64,000 bases of DNA from contig NZ_CP050177.1 in assembly GCF_011694815.1 (NCBI RefSeq), positions 2,717,001-2,781,000 on the forward strand, given 5' to 3'. A program made the translations under genes and the position numbers. The notes under the pieces are model-generated. The model worked only from the letters and a program-made list of their open reading frames with translations, did no database searches and was not told where the DNA came from. The stretch comes from Streptomyces liangshanensis (lineage in GTDB: Bacteria > Actinomycetota > Actinomycetes > Streptomycetales > Streptomycetaceae). Positions 1 to 6,985 of this stretch are shown here, piece after piece; the first letter of the stretch is position 1, and each line of letters begins with the position of its first letter.

Positions 1-17
1 CGACACTCGAAATTGCA

Positions 18-30
18 TACTGTAGACAGT
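18..30 (+). promoter_or_regulatory. possible -10 box with a short inverted repeat
   Basis: A TACTGT hexamer (18-23) overlaps the inverted repeat ACTGT-AG-ACAGT (19-30), about 60 nt before the first gene. It could be a promoter with an operator. No good -35 is visible because the window begins here. Weak evidence. Confidence 0.25.
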
Positions 31-88
31 CGGGGCCACGACCCCGCTACCCCGCCTGCCACCCGAGACGTGGAAGTGAGGGCAACTC

Positions 89-316
89 ATGTCCCTGCAC
101 GAAGAATTGACCGCGGTGAAACGCTCCCTGGACGACCTGGTGCGCACGGTCGGACTGCTGGAACGGCGCATCGGCGAGACCCCCGCCCCCGAGGCCGGCC
201 CCCTCGCGCCGGCCCTGGTCCACGAACTGATCCCGATCCCCGACACCCCGTACAACCACGCCCTCTGGGCCGACGCGGACGACGAGGGACTCGGCGTCCA
301 CAGCCGCCGCACGTAG
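89..316 (+). CDS. small hypothetical protein, 75 aa
   Basis: The start is ATG preceded by a GTGAGGG Shine-Dalgarno-like stretch. The N-terminal half (residues 2-30) is a charged, leucine-heptad helix that looks like a short coiled coil (LTAVKRSLDDLVRTVGLLER). The rest is proline-rich and acidic. There is no signal peptide or membrane segment. A hairpin terminator follows. It is not recognised as a known family. Heptad spacing suggests self-association or binding to another coiled coil, which is only inference. It stands alone, with a gene on the other strand downstream. Confidence 0.6.
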   Translation: MSLHEELTAVKRSLDDLVRTVGLLERRIGETPAPEAGPLAPALVHELIPIPDTPYNHALWADADDEGLGVHSRRT

Positions 317-333
317 CGGCGGGGGTACGGGAA

Positions 334-361
334 GGGCCCGCGTCCTGGTGGACACGGGCCC
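334..361. terminator. hairpin between convergent genes
   Basis: GGGCCCG-c-GTCC, loop TGGT, GGAC-a-CGGGCCC: an 11-bp stem with one mismatch between the convergent ends of the 75-aa gene and the isochorismatase-fold gene. There is no T tract, as is usual in Streptomyces. Confidence 0.6.
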
Positions 362-402
362 CTGCGTGCGTGGCGTGCGTGCGGCGCTGCTGCCGCCGCC
401 GC

Positions 403-954
403 TCAGCCGAGCAGCTTCAGTACGGCCTCGGTGGTGCCGGTCTCGCCGAGCGCCGGGAAGATCTTCTCGACGGCGTGGCGGTGGGCGTCCGCGTCCCCGT
501 CCGTCACCGCGTCGGTGACGACCGTGACGTGGTAGCCGTGCTCGTGCGCGGCGCGGGCCGTGGACTCCACGCCCTTGGTGGTGGCGATGCCCGTCACCAC
601 GACCTGGGTGACGCCCCGGCGGCGCAGCTGGAGGTCGAGGTCGGTGCCGTGGAAGGCGCCCCAGGTGTGCTTCGTGACGACGATGTCGTCGTCCCGCCGC
701 CCCAGCTCCGGTACCAGCTCGGCCCAGTCGGCCTGCGGCGGGAGCCGGCGCGCCGGACCCTCGGTGCGGCCGGGGGCGCCGCTGGTGACACGGACGAGCA
801 CGACCGGCAGGCCCTTGGCCCGGAAGGCCTCGGCGAGTTCCGCGGAGCGCGCGACGATCTCGGCGGCGGGGTGGGCGGTGGGCAGCCCGGTGACACCCTT
901 CTGGAGGTCGACGACCACCAGGGCGGTGCCCGGGTCGAGCGTGGTGACGGTCAT
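403..954 (-). CDS. isochorismatase-fold (cysteine hydrolase family) protein
   Basis: A 183-aa protein of the isochorismatase-like alpha/beta hydrolase fold, probably a soluble cytoplasmic amidase or hydrolase of unknown substrate. The first two family catalytic residues are visible: Asp16 in VVVDLQKG and Lys95 in VVTKHTWG. The third, usually a Cys in the NVCVEST motif, is absent: the sequence reads TTKGVESTAR with Gly128 at the Cys position. True isochorismatases (EntB, PhzD) also lack this Cys, so the protein may follow their general acid/base route or belong to a Cys-less subfamily. The start at 954 was chosen because GAGGAG lies just upstream; the longer frame has poor sequence. It is transcribed alone, away from the membrane GH18-like gene. 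Confidence 0.85.
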   Translation of the reverse strand: MTVTTLDPGTALVVVDLQKGVTGLPTAHPAAEIVARSAELAEAFRAKGLPVVLVRVTSGAPGRTEGPARRLPPQADWAELVPELGRRDDDIVVTKHTWGAFHGTDLDLQLRRRGVTQVVVTGIATTKGVESTARAAHEHGYHVTVVTDAVTDGDADAHRHAVEKIFPALGETGTTEAVLKLLG

Positions 955-1081
955 GAGGGTGCTCCTCGCTGTCGCGGTGGGGATGCTCGTCACGGTACGA
1001 GGTACGCAGGCAGCCTTGCAAGTTGCCCTGTGCATCTTTATCCGCTCCTCACCCGCCCGCTCCCCATCCGCCCGCCCCGGC

Positions 1082-2155
1082 TCAGCACTCCCCCGCCGCG
1101 CACCCCCAGCCGTCCCGGTACGCCGCCCAGTCGCCCGGGGTCGCCGCGAAGTCGACGTACAGCGCCACCCCGAAGCGCTGCCGGTCACGGTCGGTGCGCC
1201 CGAGTCCCAGCCGGATGCCCCGGATCGCCGCGGCGGCGGTCTCCGCGTGGGCGTGGTGGCCCAACTCCTCCGTGTGGTAGAAGGGCAGGCCCATCAGCAG
1301 GTCGGTACCGGCCGGCATGACCTCCAGGGCGAGTGAGGTCTGCTGGGCGACGTAACCCCCGTACAGGCTCTCCAGCGGCAGTGCCGTGTCGTACGACATG
1401 ACGGCGATCTGGTCGACCCGGCGGGCGACCTGCGCGAAGAAGGCCTGGGACCACCACTTGGGGTGGCCGGTGAGGGTCCCCGCCACGGAGTGCAGGGCGG
1501 GCAGCGGGTCGATCTGGTGCGCGGCGACGGACAGCGGGACGTGCCGCGCCTTCGTGAGCGCGCGCAGGTCGTCCAGCAGGGACAGGTAGTCCCGGTCGTC
1601 CGAGGGCAGCGGCTCCAGGTCGAAGTGGACCCCGTCGAAGCCGACGTCCAGGATCTGCCCGGCCGAGCGCACCACGGCGGCGCGGGACGCCGGGCGTTCC
1701 AGGCGCAGGCCGTCCGGGGTCTCGGTGGCCAGCTTGTCGCCCAGCCAGGCCTGGACCCGGACGCCGGGGAGCCGCCGGTGCACGCCCTCGATCAGCCAGT
1801 CGGCGCGCGGGTAGAGATCGGCGGGCAGGGTGCCGTCGTGTTCCAGCGGTCCGGCGTGGACGTACAGGTCGCGCAGGCCGGTCCCGCGGATCTGCCGGGC
1901 GAAGGCGTCGAGGTCCGCGTCCGTCTTCCGGCCGTCGACCCAGGCGTGGCCCAGCCAGATGGCGTCCTTGCCGCGGGTCCTGGTGCCGTCCGCGAGGTCT
2001 CCCGCGTAGTTGGCCCTGAGCGCCACGGCGGCGGTGACGAGGGGGACGACGAGCAGGACCGCGAGGACGAGGGCGACCCGCTTGGGCCACCGGGCGCGGC
2101 GGTGCCGCCAGGCCCGTACCAGTGTCCGTCCGAATCCGCGCAGGCGCGTGCGCAC
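1082..2155 (-). CDS. membrane-anchored GH18-like (TIM-barrel) protein
   Basis: A 357-aa protein with a basic N-terminus and one membrane helix (about residues 26-46), followed by an extracytoplasmic domain. The segment DGVHFDLEP resembles the GH18 signature DGxDxDxE with the middle Asp changed to His. The surroundings (VMSYDTALP, GLPFYHTEE) also look like GH18 barrel strands. The final Glu and one Asp are kept, so a hydrolase or a sugar-binding relative are both possible. The GTG start at 2155 has GGGGAGGGG about 8 nt upstream. Cys residues close to the C-terminus (GCAAGEC) might form a disulphide. The substrate is unknown; a cell-wall or amino-sugar polymer is a guess from the fold. Confidence 0.6.
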   Translation of the reverse strand: MRTRLRGFGRTLVRAWRHRRARWPKRVALVLAVLLVVPLVTAAVALRANYAGDLADGTRTRGKDAIWLGHAWVDGRKTDADLDAFARQIRGTGLRDLYVHAGPLEHDGTLPADLYPRADWLIEGVHRRLPGVRVQAWLGDKLATETPDGLRLERPASRAAVVRSAGQILDVGFDGVHFDLEPLPSDDRDYLSLLDDLRALTKARHVPLSVAAHQIDPLPALHSVAGTLTGHPKWWSQAFFAQVARRVDQIAVMSYDTALPLESLYGGYVAQQTSLALEVMPAGTDLLMGLPFYHTEELGHHAHAETAAAAIRGIRLGLGRTDRDRQRFGVALYVDFAATPGDWAAYRDGWGCAAGEC

Positions 2156-2303
2156 AGTCGTCCCCTCCCCTGAGACCCCCGGCCGGGCGGCCGCGTGACG
2201 GCCCAGGTTAGGGGGTGTTCTTGTGCGCGGGGGTGGTACGGGAGGGGCTCGTGGGGCGGGCGGGGCGGGCCGGCGCCCGGTCGCGGGGGCCGCGTACCGG
2301 ACA

Positions 2304-2309
2304 TAGCCT
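2304..2309 (+). promoter_or_regulatory. -10 box TAGCCT of a leaderless-type start
   Basis: TAGCCT ends 6 nt before the ATG at 2316, which has no Shine-Dalgarno. Transcription would start at or next to the A of ATG. Confidence 0.45.
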
Positions 2310-2315
2310 CCTGCT

Positions 2316-2627
2316 ATGTCCTCGCTGGTGCGCCTGACCCGGCTCGCGACGGCGCCGCTGATCACGGCGTGGTGGCTGGTCGTGCCCGGCGCGGGGGCCG
2401 CTCGCGCGGCGGGGTCGGGACAGAGTCCGGCGGAGTCGGGGTGGGCGGGCAATCTGGTGCTGCCGCTGGGTGTGCTGGTGCTGGCGGTGGTGATCGCCGG
2501 GTACGTCGTCACCAAGCGCCGCCGCCGGGCGGCGCGCGCGGCGGAGCGCCGGGCCGCGTGGGCGGAGCGGGAGGCGCGGGGCGGGGGACGGCCTGCCGGG
2601 CGGGGGGACACGCGGGGCGGGCCCTGA
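2316..2627 (+). CDS. small membrane protein, 103 aa
   Basis: The N-terminus looks like a signal peptide (hydrophobic residues 10-30, AGAARAAG cleavage-like site). It is followed by a short Gly/Ser linker and a second hydrophobic helix (about 45-65, LVLPLGVLVLAVVIAGYVV). An Arg/Ala/Glu-rich cytoplasmic tail completes it. The layout resembles a minimal sortase-independent membrane anchor, but no function is recognised. The start codon has no Shine-Dalgarno and a TAGCCT box 6 nt upstream, fitting a leaderless mRNA. It converges on the SpoIIE-type phosphatase gene. Confidence 0.6.
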   Translation: MSSLVRLTRLATAPLITAWWLVVPGAGAARAAGSGQSPAESGWAGNLVLPLGVLVLAVVIAGYVVTKRRRRAARAAERRAAWAEREARGGGRPAGRGDTRGGP

Positions 2628-2711
2628 CGTCCGATGCACCGCACCGGGGCACGCGGGCGGGCCCTGGCGCGCGACTCGGCCGCCTGAGCCCCGTGGGGCG
2701 CTCCCCCGGTG

Positions 2712-5270
2712 TCAGAACATGCTCAGCAGTTGCTCCACCGTCGGCTCCGCCGTCGAGTCCCCGTCGGGCAGCGGCAGTTCGAACCAGACCGTCTTGCCGC
2801 GCGGGGTCCTGCGCGAGCCCCACGCCGCGCTCAGCAGGCCCACCAACTGGAGCCCCCGCCCGCCCTCGTCGGTGTCGCGGGCGCGGCGCCGGCGCGGCTG
2901 CACGAGGCCCGCGTCCCAGACCTCGCAAACGAGCGTACGGTCGCGCAGCAGCCGGAGCCTGATCTCGCCCTCGCCGTAGCGCAGGGCGTTGGTGACCAGC
3001 TCGCTGACCAGCAGTTCCACCGTGTCGACCAGGGCTTCCAGGTCCCAGTCGACCAGCTGCGCCCGGGCCAGCTCCCTGGCCCGCCCCACCGAGCGGGGCT
3101 CGCGCGGCAGCCGCCAGTCGCCCACGGCGTCGGCCGGGAGCCCCTGGATCCTGGCCATGAGCAGGGCGATGTCGTCCTCGCCGTGCCGGGTGTCGAGCGT
3201 GTTCAGGACGTGGTCGCAGACGTCCTCCAGCGGCCGTACGGGGTGGGACAGCGCCGCCCGGAAGGCGGTCAGGCCCTCGTCCAGCGGCTGGTCCCGCGAC
3301 TCGACCAGGCCGTCCGTGTAGAGCGACAGCAGCGCGCCCTCCGCGAGCTCCACCTCCACCTGCTCGAAGGGCTCGCCCCCCACGCCGAGGGGCATGCCCG
3401 GCGGTACGTCGAGCAGCAGCGGCTCCTCGCCCGGCTCCACGACGACCGGGGGCGGGTGCCCGGCGTTGGCGAACGTGCAGCGCCGGGTGACCGGGTCGTA
3501 GACCGCGTACACACATGTCGCGAGGTAGACCTCGGAGAGGTCGGCGTCGCGGGACTTGTGGGCGACCCGGGAAGCCTGCTGTGCGCCGCTCGGCGTGCCG
3601 AGGCCCCGCGCGATCTCGTCCAACGCCGAGAGCACCTCGGCCGGTTCCAGGTCGAGCAGGGCCAACGTACGGACGGCGGTGCGCAGTTCGCCCATGGCCA
3701 CGGCGGCCCGCAGCCCGCGTCCCATCACGTCGCCGACGACCAACGCGGTCCGGTGCCCGGGCAGTTCGATGACGTCGAACCAGTCGCCGCCCACCTCCGT
3801 GGCGGTGTTGCCCGGCAGGTAGCGACACGCGATGTCGAGGCCGGCCGCCTCGGGGTCGCCCGGCGGCAGCAGGCTGCGCTGGAGGATCAGCGCGCGCTCG
3901 TGCTCCCGGCGGTAGAGGCGCGCGTTGTCGATGCAGACGGCCGCGCGGGCGGCCAGCTCGACGGCGAGCGCGCGGTCGCGGTCACCGAACGGCTCGCTGC
4001 CCTTCGTACGGGAGAACTGGGCGAGCCCCACGACGGCGTCGTGCGCCACCAGCGGGACGGCCAGCGTCGACTGGATGAGGCTGCCCGCGCTCCCGGGGAC
4101 GGCCTGCGTCCGGCCGGTGCGCAGCGCGTTGGCGGCGAGCGAGCTGAACGGGAAGCGGTGGACCGCGCCGACCTCCGGAGGCACGTACCCGCCCTCCAGC
4201 AGGTCGCCCGGTCCGGTCAGCGGCGCGTCCGACACGGCGCTGGCGAACGCGACCCGGCGCAGCGAGGCGCTGCCGCCGCCCGACTCGGAGCGGGAGGAGC
4301 CGCCGCGTCCCGGCGGGGCCTCCTCGCCGGTGAGCAGGCTCTGGTAGAGGTCCACGGCGGCCAGGTCGCAGAAGCCGGGGACGGCGACGTCGAGGAGCTC
4401 GCGGGCGGTGGTCTCCAGGTCCAGCGAGTTGCCGATCCGGGCGCTCGCCTCGTTGAGGAGGGCGAGGTTCCGGCGGGCGCTGGCGGCCTCGCGGGCGGCG
4501 ATGTGACGGCGTGTGACATCCATGCCGATCCCGGCCACCCCGATGGGCCGGCCAGCCCCGCTGTGCACGCGGTAGAGGTTGATGGACCAGTGCCTGCGGT
4601 CCTTGCCGCCGGGCTGCGTCCCCACGATCTGGAAGTCGTTGACCGCCTCGCCGGTCTCCAGGACCCGCTTGAGGGCGCCGGTCAGGCGGTCGGCCTCGGG
4701 GCGGGACAGGTAGTCGTGGACGGTACGGCCGCGGTGGTCCTCGATCGCGCCGCCGAAGACCTTCGCGAAGCGCGCGTTGGCGCGCTGCACCCGGAGATCG
4801 TTGCCGAACAGCAGGAAGCCGAAGGGAGATTGGCCGAAAATGGCCTGCGACGAGGCGAGGTCGGTTTCGATCCGGCGCAACGCCCTGACGTCGACGACCA
4901 CGCAGAGCGCGGCCCGTTCGCCGGTCTCCGTCTCACTGGGCATCACATAGATCTCGGCCAGGCCGTGCCCGCCGCCCTCGTGGGGCATGCGGAAGGGGAC
5001 CAGGCCGGTCCACTCCTTGCCGTCCAGGATCTCGGCGACCCGGCGGTGCCCGCGCGGACGCAGCTCGGCGGGCATGAACACCTCGACCGGGTCCTTGCCC
5101 CTGACCTGGTGCGGAGCGATCCCGAACAGCTCAGCGGCCCGCACGCTCCACTGGTCGACCAGCCCGTCGGGGCCGATCGAGAACGAAGCGACTCTTATGT
5201 AGTCATAGATCGAGCCGGGCGGACTGCTCTGCCACACGACGTCGCCCGTCGTCCCAGGTATCTCGCTCAC
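2712..5270 (-). CDS. PAS-PAS-GAF-SpoIIE phosphatase with C-terminal HATPase domain
   Basis: An 852-aa cytoplasmic signalling protein. Domains in order are PAS (about 25-130), PAS (about 145-260), GAF (about 285-440), PP2C/SpoIIE phosphatase (about 465-690; GGDWFDVIEL and VVGDVMGRG hold metal-binding Asp residues) and a GHKL ATPase of the RsbW type (about 720-845; N box SELVTNALRYGEG, G box DEGGRGLQL). Such proteins are thought to dephosphorylate anti-anti-sigma factors while the kinase-like domain phosphorylates them or binds sigma, so a stress or development switch is likely. The 153-aa RsbW-like gene lies 169 bp upstream on the same strand and may be a partner. The PAS/GAF ligand is unknown. 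Confidence 0.9.
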   Translation of the reverse strand: MSEIPGTTGDVVWQSSPPGSIYDYIRVASFSIGPDGLVDQWSVRAAELFGIAPHQVRGKDPVEVFMPAELRPRGHRRVAEILDGKEWTGLVPFRMPHEGGGHGLAEIYVMPSETETGERAALCVVVDVRALRRIETDLASSQAIFGQSPFGFLLFGNDLRVQRANARFAKVFGGAIEDHRGRTVHDYLSRPEADRLTGALKRVLETGEAVNDFQIVGTQPGGKDRRHWSINLYRVHSGAGRPIGVAGIGMDVTRRHIAAREAASARRNLALLNEASARIGNSLDLETTARELLDVAVPGFCDLAAVDLYQSLLTGEEAPPGRGGSSRSESGGGSASLRRVAFASAVSDAPLTGPGDLLEGGYVPPEVGAVHRFPFSSLAANALRTGRTQAVPGSAGSLIQSTLAVPLVAHDAVVGLAQFSRTKGSEPFGDRDRALAVELAARAAVCIDNARLYRREHERALILQRSLLPPGDPEAAGLDIACRYLPGNTATEVGGDWFDVIELPGHRTALVVGDVMGRGLRAAVAMGELRTAVRTLALLDLEPAEVLSALDEIARGLGTPSGAQQASRVAHKSRDADLSEVYLATCVYAVYDPVTRRCTFANAGHPPPVVVEPGEEPLLLDVPPGMPLGVGGEPFEQVEVELAEGALLSLYTDGLVESRDQPLDEGLTAFRAALSHPVRPLEDVCDHVLNTLDTRHGEDDIALLMARIQGLPADAVGDWRLPREPRSVGRARELARAQLVDWDLEALVDTVELLVSELVTNALRYGEGEIRLRLLRDRTLVCEVWDAGLVQPRRRRARDTDEGGRGLQLVGLLSAAWGSRRTPRGKTVWFELPLPDGDSTAEPTVEQLLSMF

Positions 5271-5439
5271 GCGACCGTCCCCTCCAGCTCACGCACCGGA
5301 CCGGCCATTCCCGCAGTATTCAGCACTACGGCCCCGGCAGGCACGGCGTTCACGATCACAGCACGGTCTCGTTCTTTTTGAGCCGAGTCCAGACCGGATT
5401 CGACATGATCGTTCCCGTGATCGTTGTCCCTTCACACTT

Positions 5440-5901
5440 CTAACCAGGCAGAGGTAGCTCGAACCACACGGTCTTGCCCGTCTTCCCGCGGCGCGTGCCC
5501 CAGCGCCGGGAGGAACAGGCCACGAGCCGCAGGCCACGGCCGCCCTCGTCGTCGAGGGCCGAGGTGCGCGGGGTGGGCGGGTCAGGGAGGGGATCGGAGA
5601 CTTCCACGAGCAGGGCGCGGCCCGTGGCGGGGGCGGTGTCCCCCTGGGGACAGGTCGAGGGGTCCGGGGCGGGAGCGAGGTCGACGATCGCGAGCTTCAC
5701 CCCGATGGGGCCGGGCGTGTACCGCAGCGAATTGGTCACCAGCTCGCTGACCAGCAGAACGGCCGCCTCGCAGACGGCAGGGACCATCTCCCAGGCGCGG
5801 AGCGTGTCACGGACGGAATGGCGGGCGGTGCGCACGGCCCCCGGCTCGGCGGGGAAGGTCCACTCGGAGCGTGCGCCCTGCGTGTCGATCAAGCCGACCA
5901 C
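5440..5901 (-). CDS. RsbW-like GHKL ATPase (anti-sigma regulatory type)
   Basis: A 153-aa single-domain ATP-binding protein. The N box is SELVTNSLRYTPG and the G box is DDEGGRGLRLV, followed by WGTRRGKTGKTVWFEL, the usual end of Streptomyces RsbW-like proteins. Known relatives bind and inhibit sigma factors or phosphorylate anti-sigma antagonists. The insert rich in Pro/Asp (about 75-115) between the two boxes is longer than usual. It starts with GTG at 5901 with GGGAAG close upstream. It lies just upstream of, and is co-oriented with, the large SpoIIE-type phosphatase, which carries the same domain. Confidence 0.85.
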   Translation of the reverse strand: MVGLIDTQGARSEWTFPAEPGAVRTARHSVRDTLRAWEMVPAVCEAAVLLVSELVTNSLRYTPGPIGVKLAIVDLAPAPDPSTCPQGDTAPATGRALLVEVSDPLPDPPTPRTSALDDEGGRGLRLVACSSRRWGTRRGKTGKTVWFELPLPG

Positions 5902-6084
5902 TTCTTCCCGACCGCCGAGAGAACCACATCCCTTTTAGGGGGTCAATCTGCCCATACCCGAAATATGGGGTGAGCTATCTCCTCGGCGGGACGGCTCTGC
6001 CCCCGGCGGGCGCACAGTGGCACAAACGGCGTACAGGGCGTACGGACGCGGCGCACGGCCCCGCCCCGTCCCCGCGTACGGCGC

Positions 6085-6498
6085 TCAGCGGGTCGGGCGG
6101 TCCAGGGCGTCGCGGAGCAGACGGGCGGCCTCGGCGACGGCCGGGCGGTCCTGGTCGAGCCAGTCGACCGTGTGGACCTCGTCCGGGCCGAGCCAGCGCA
6201 GCTCGTCGTGGTCCTCCAGCGGCGTGGGCTCACCGGAGAGCAGCCGGGCCGTCCACACCTGGAGGACACGGCCCCGGCCCAGCGGCCACTGGCCGGGGAT
6301 CCGCTCCACGGGGAGCGTCTCGACACCCAGCTCCTCGCGCAGCTCCCGTACCAGCGCCTCCTCGGGGCCCTCCCCCGGCTCCACCTTGCCGCCGGGCAGC
6401 TCCCAGCGGCCGGCCAGCTCGGGCGGCGCGCTGCGGCGGGCGGCCAGCAGCCGCCCGCGGTCGCAGAGGGCGCCCGCGACCACGACACGATCATCCAT
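6085..6498 (-). CDS. Nudix (deoxy)nucleoside triphosphate pyrophosphohydrolase, MutT/NudG type
   Basis: A 137-aa soluble enzyme with a perfect Nudix box GX5EX7REUXEEXGU at residues 37-59 (GKVEPGE, then RELREELGV). It hydrolyses a nucleoside diphosphate linked to another moiety, releasing pyrophosphate or a monophosphate. The GGKVEPGE form and short length match the MutT/NudG (8-oxo-dGTP or modified dCTP) group, so nucleotide-pool sanitation is the likely role. The start was placed at ATG 6498. It has no clear Shine-Dalgarno, and TAGGCT lies exactly 7 nt upstream, so the mRNA is probably leaderless. It is monocistronic. Confidence 0.9.
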   Translation of the reverse strand: MDDRVVVAGALCDRGRLLAARRSAPPELAGRWELPGGKVEPGEGPEEALVRELREELGVETLPVERIPGQWPLGRGRVLQVWTARLLSGEPTPLEDHDELRWLGPDEVHTVDWLDQDRPAVAEAARLLRDALDRPTR

Positions 6499-6505
6499 GG
6501 GCGCG

Positions 6506-6511
6506 AGCCTA
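6506..6511 (-). promoter_or_regulatory. -10 box TAGGCT of a leaderless-type start
   Basis: On the minus strand TAGGCT ends 7 nt before the ATG at 6498 of the Nudix gene, the spacing expected for transcription starting at the A of ATG. Confidence 0.5.
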
Positions 6512-6589
6512 ACGGGCCGGGGGGCGCCGCCCGCGACGCGTGCCCGGCGGCGGTCGCGCGGCCGGGTCACGTGTCAGCGGCGGCACGTG

Positions 6590-6769
6590 TCAGCGGGTCG
6601 TTTGTACGACGCGCTCCACCCAGTAGAGGCGGCCGGGGCCGCGGGCGTCGAGGTTGTCGGCGATCTTCTGGGCCTCGTCCTTGGTCGCGTACCTGCCGAC
6701 CCGGTAGCGATTGCCGTTGCCGTCCTGCCGTATCACCAGCCAGGGGAGCGCGGCTCCACTGTCGTTCAT
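6590..6769 (-). CDS. small SPOR-like protein, 59 aa
   Basis: Residues 10-55 (PWLVIRQDGNGNRYRVGRYATKDEAQKIADNL) look like one SPOR-type beta-alpha unit, as in small Streptomyces proteins annotated as SPOR domain. SPOR domains in other bacteria bind denuded peptidoglycan, but this protein has no signal peptide or membrane anchor, so that role is uncertain here. The start at 6769 was preferred over an upstream ATG in the same frame because GGGAGGGG lies 5 nt before it and the protein begins cleanly. Confidence 0.7.
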   Translation of the reverse strand: MNDSGAALPWLVIRQDGNGNRYRVGRYATKDEAQKIADNLDARGPGRLYWVERVVQTTR

Positions 6770-6917
6770 CGCGCCCCTCCCGCCGCCGGCCTGCATCTCT
6801 CTGAAGATTCCCGGGAAACCGCAGTACGCATATGCCCGAGCGTACGCCTGACCTTCACTCAGCGGATACGTATTCACACAAAGAGGTACGCGAGGGGCGG
6901 GTGAACGGCGGTACGAG

Positions 6918-6950
6918 GAAGGGGGCGTACGCCCGGCGCACGCCCCCTTC
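6918..6950 (-). terminator. hairpin after the NCS1 permease gene
   Basis: GAAGGGGGCGT (6918-6928) and ACGCCCCCTTC (6940-6950) form a perfect 11-bp stem with an 11-nt loop, 36 nt beyond the permease stop. Confidence 0.65.
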
Positions 6951-6985
6951 GCCTCCCGCCCCGATGCCCGGGGGCCGGGGTCGCG

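Noticed and set aside
2709..5381. Very long plus-strand frame opposite the SpoIIE-type phosphatase
   Set aside because: A shadow typical of high-GC genes; the minus strand encodes a complete multi-domain protein.
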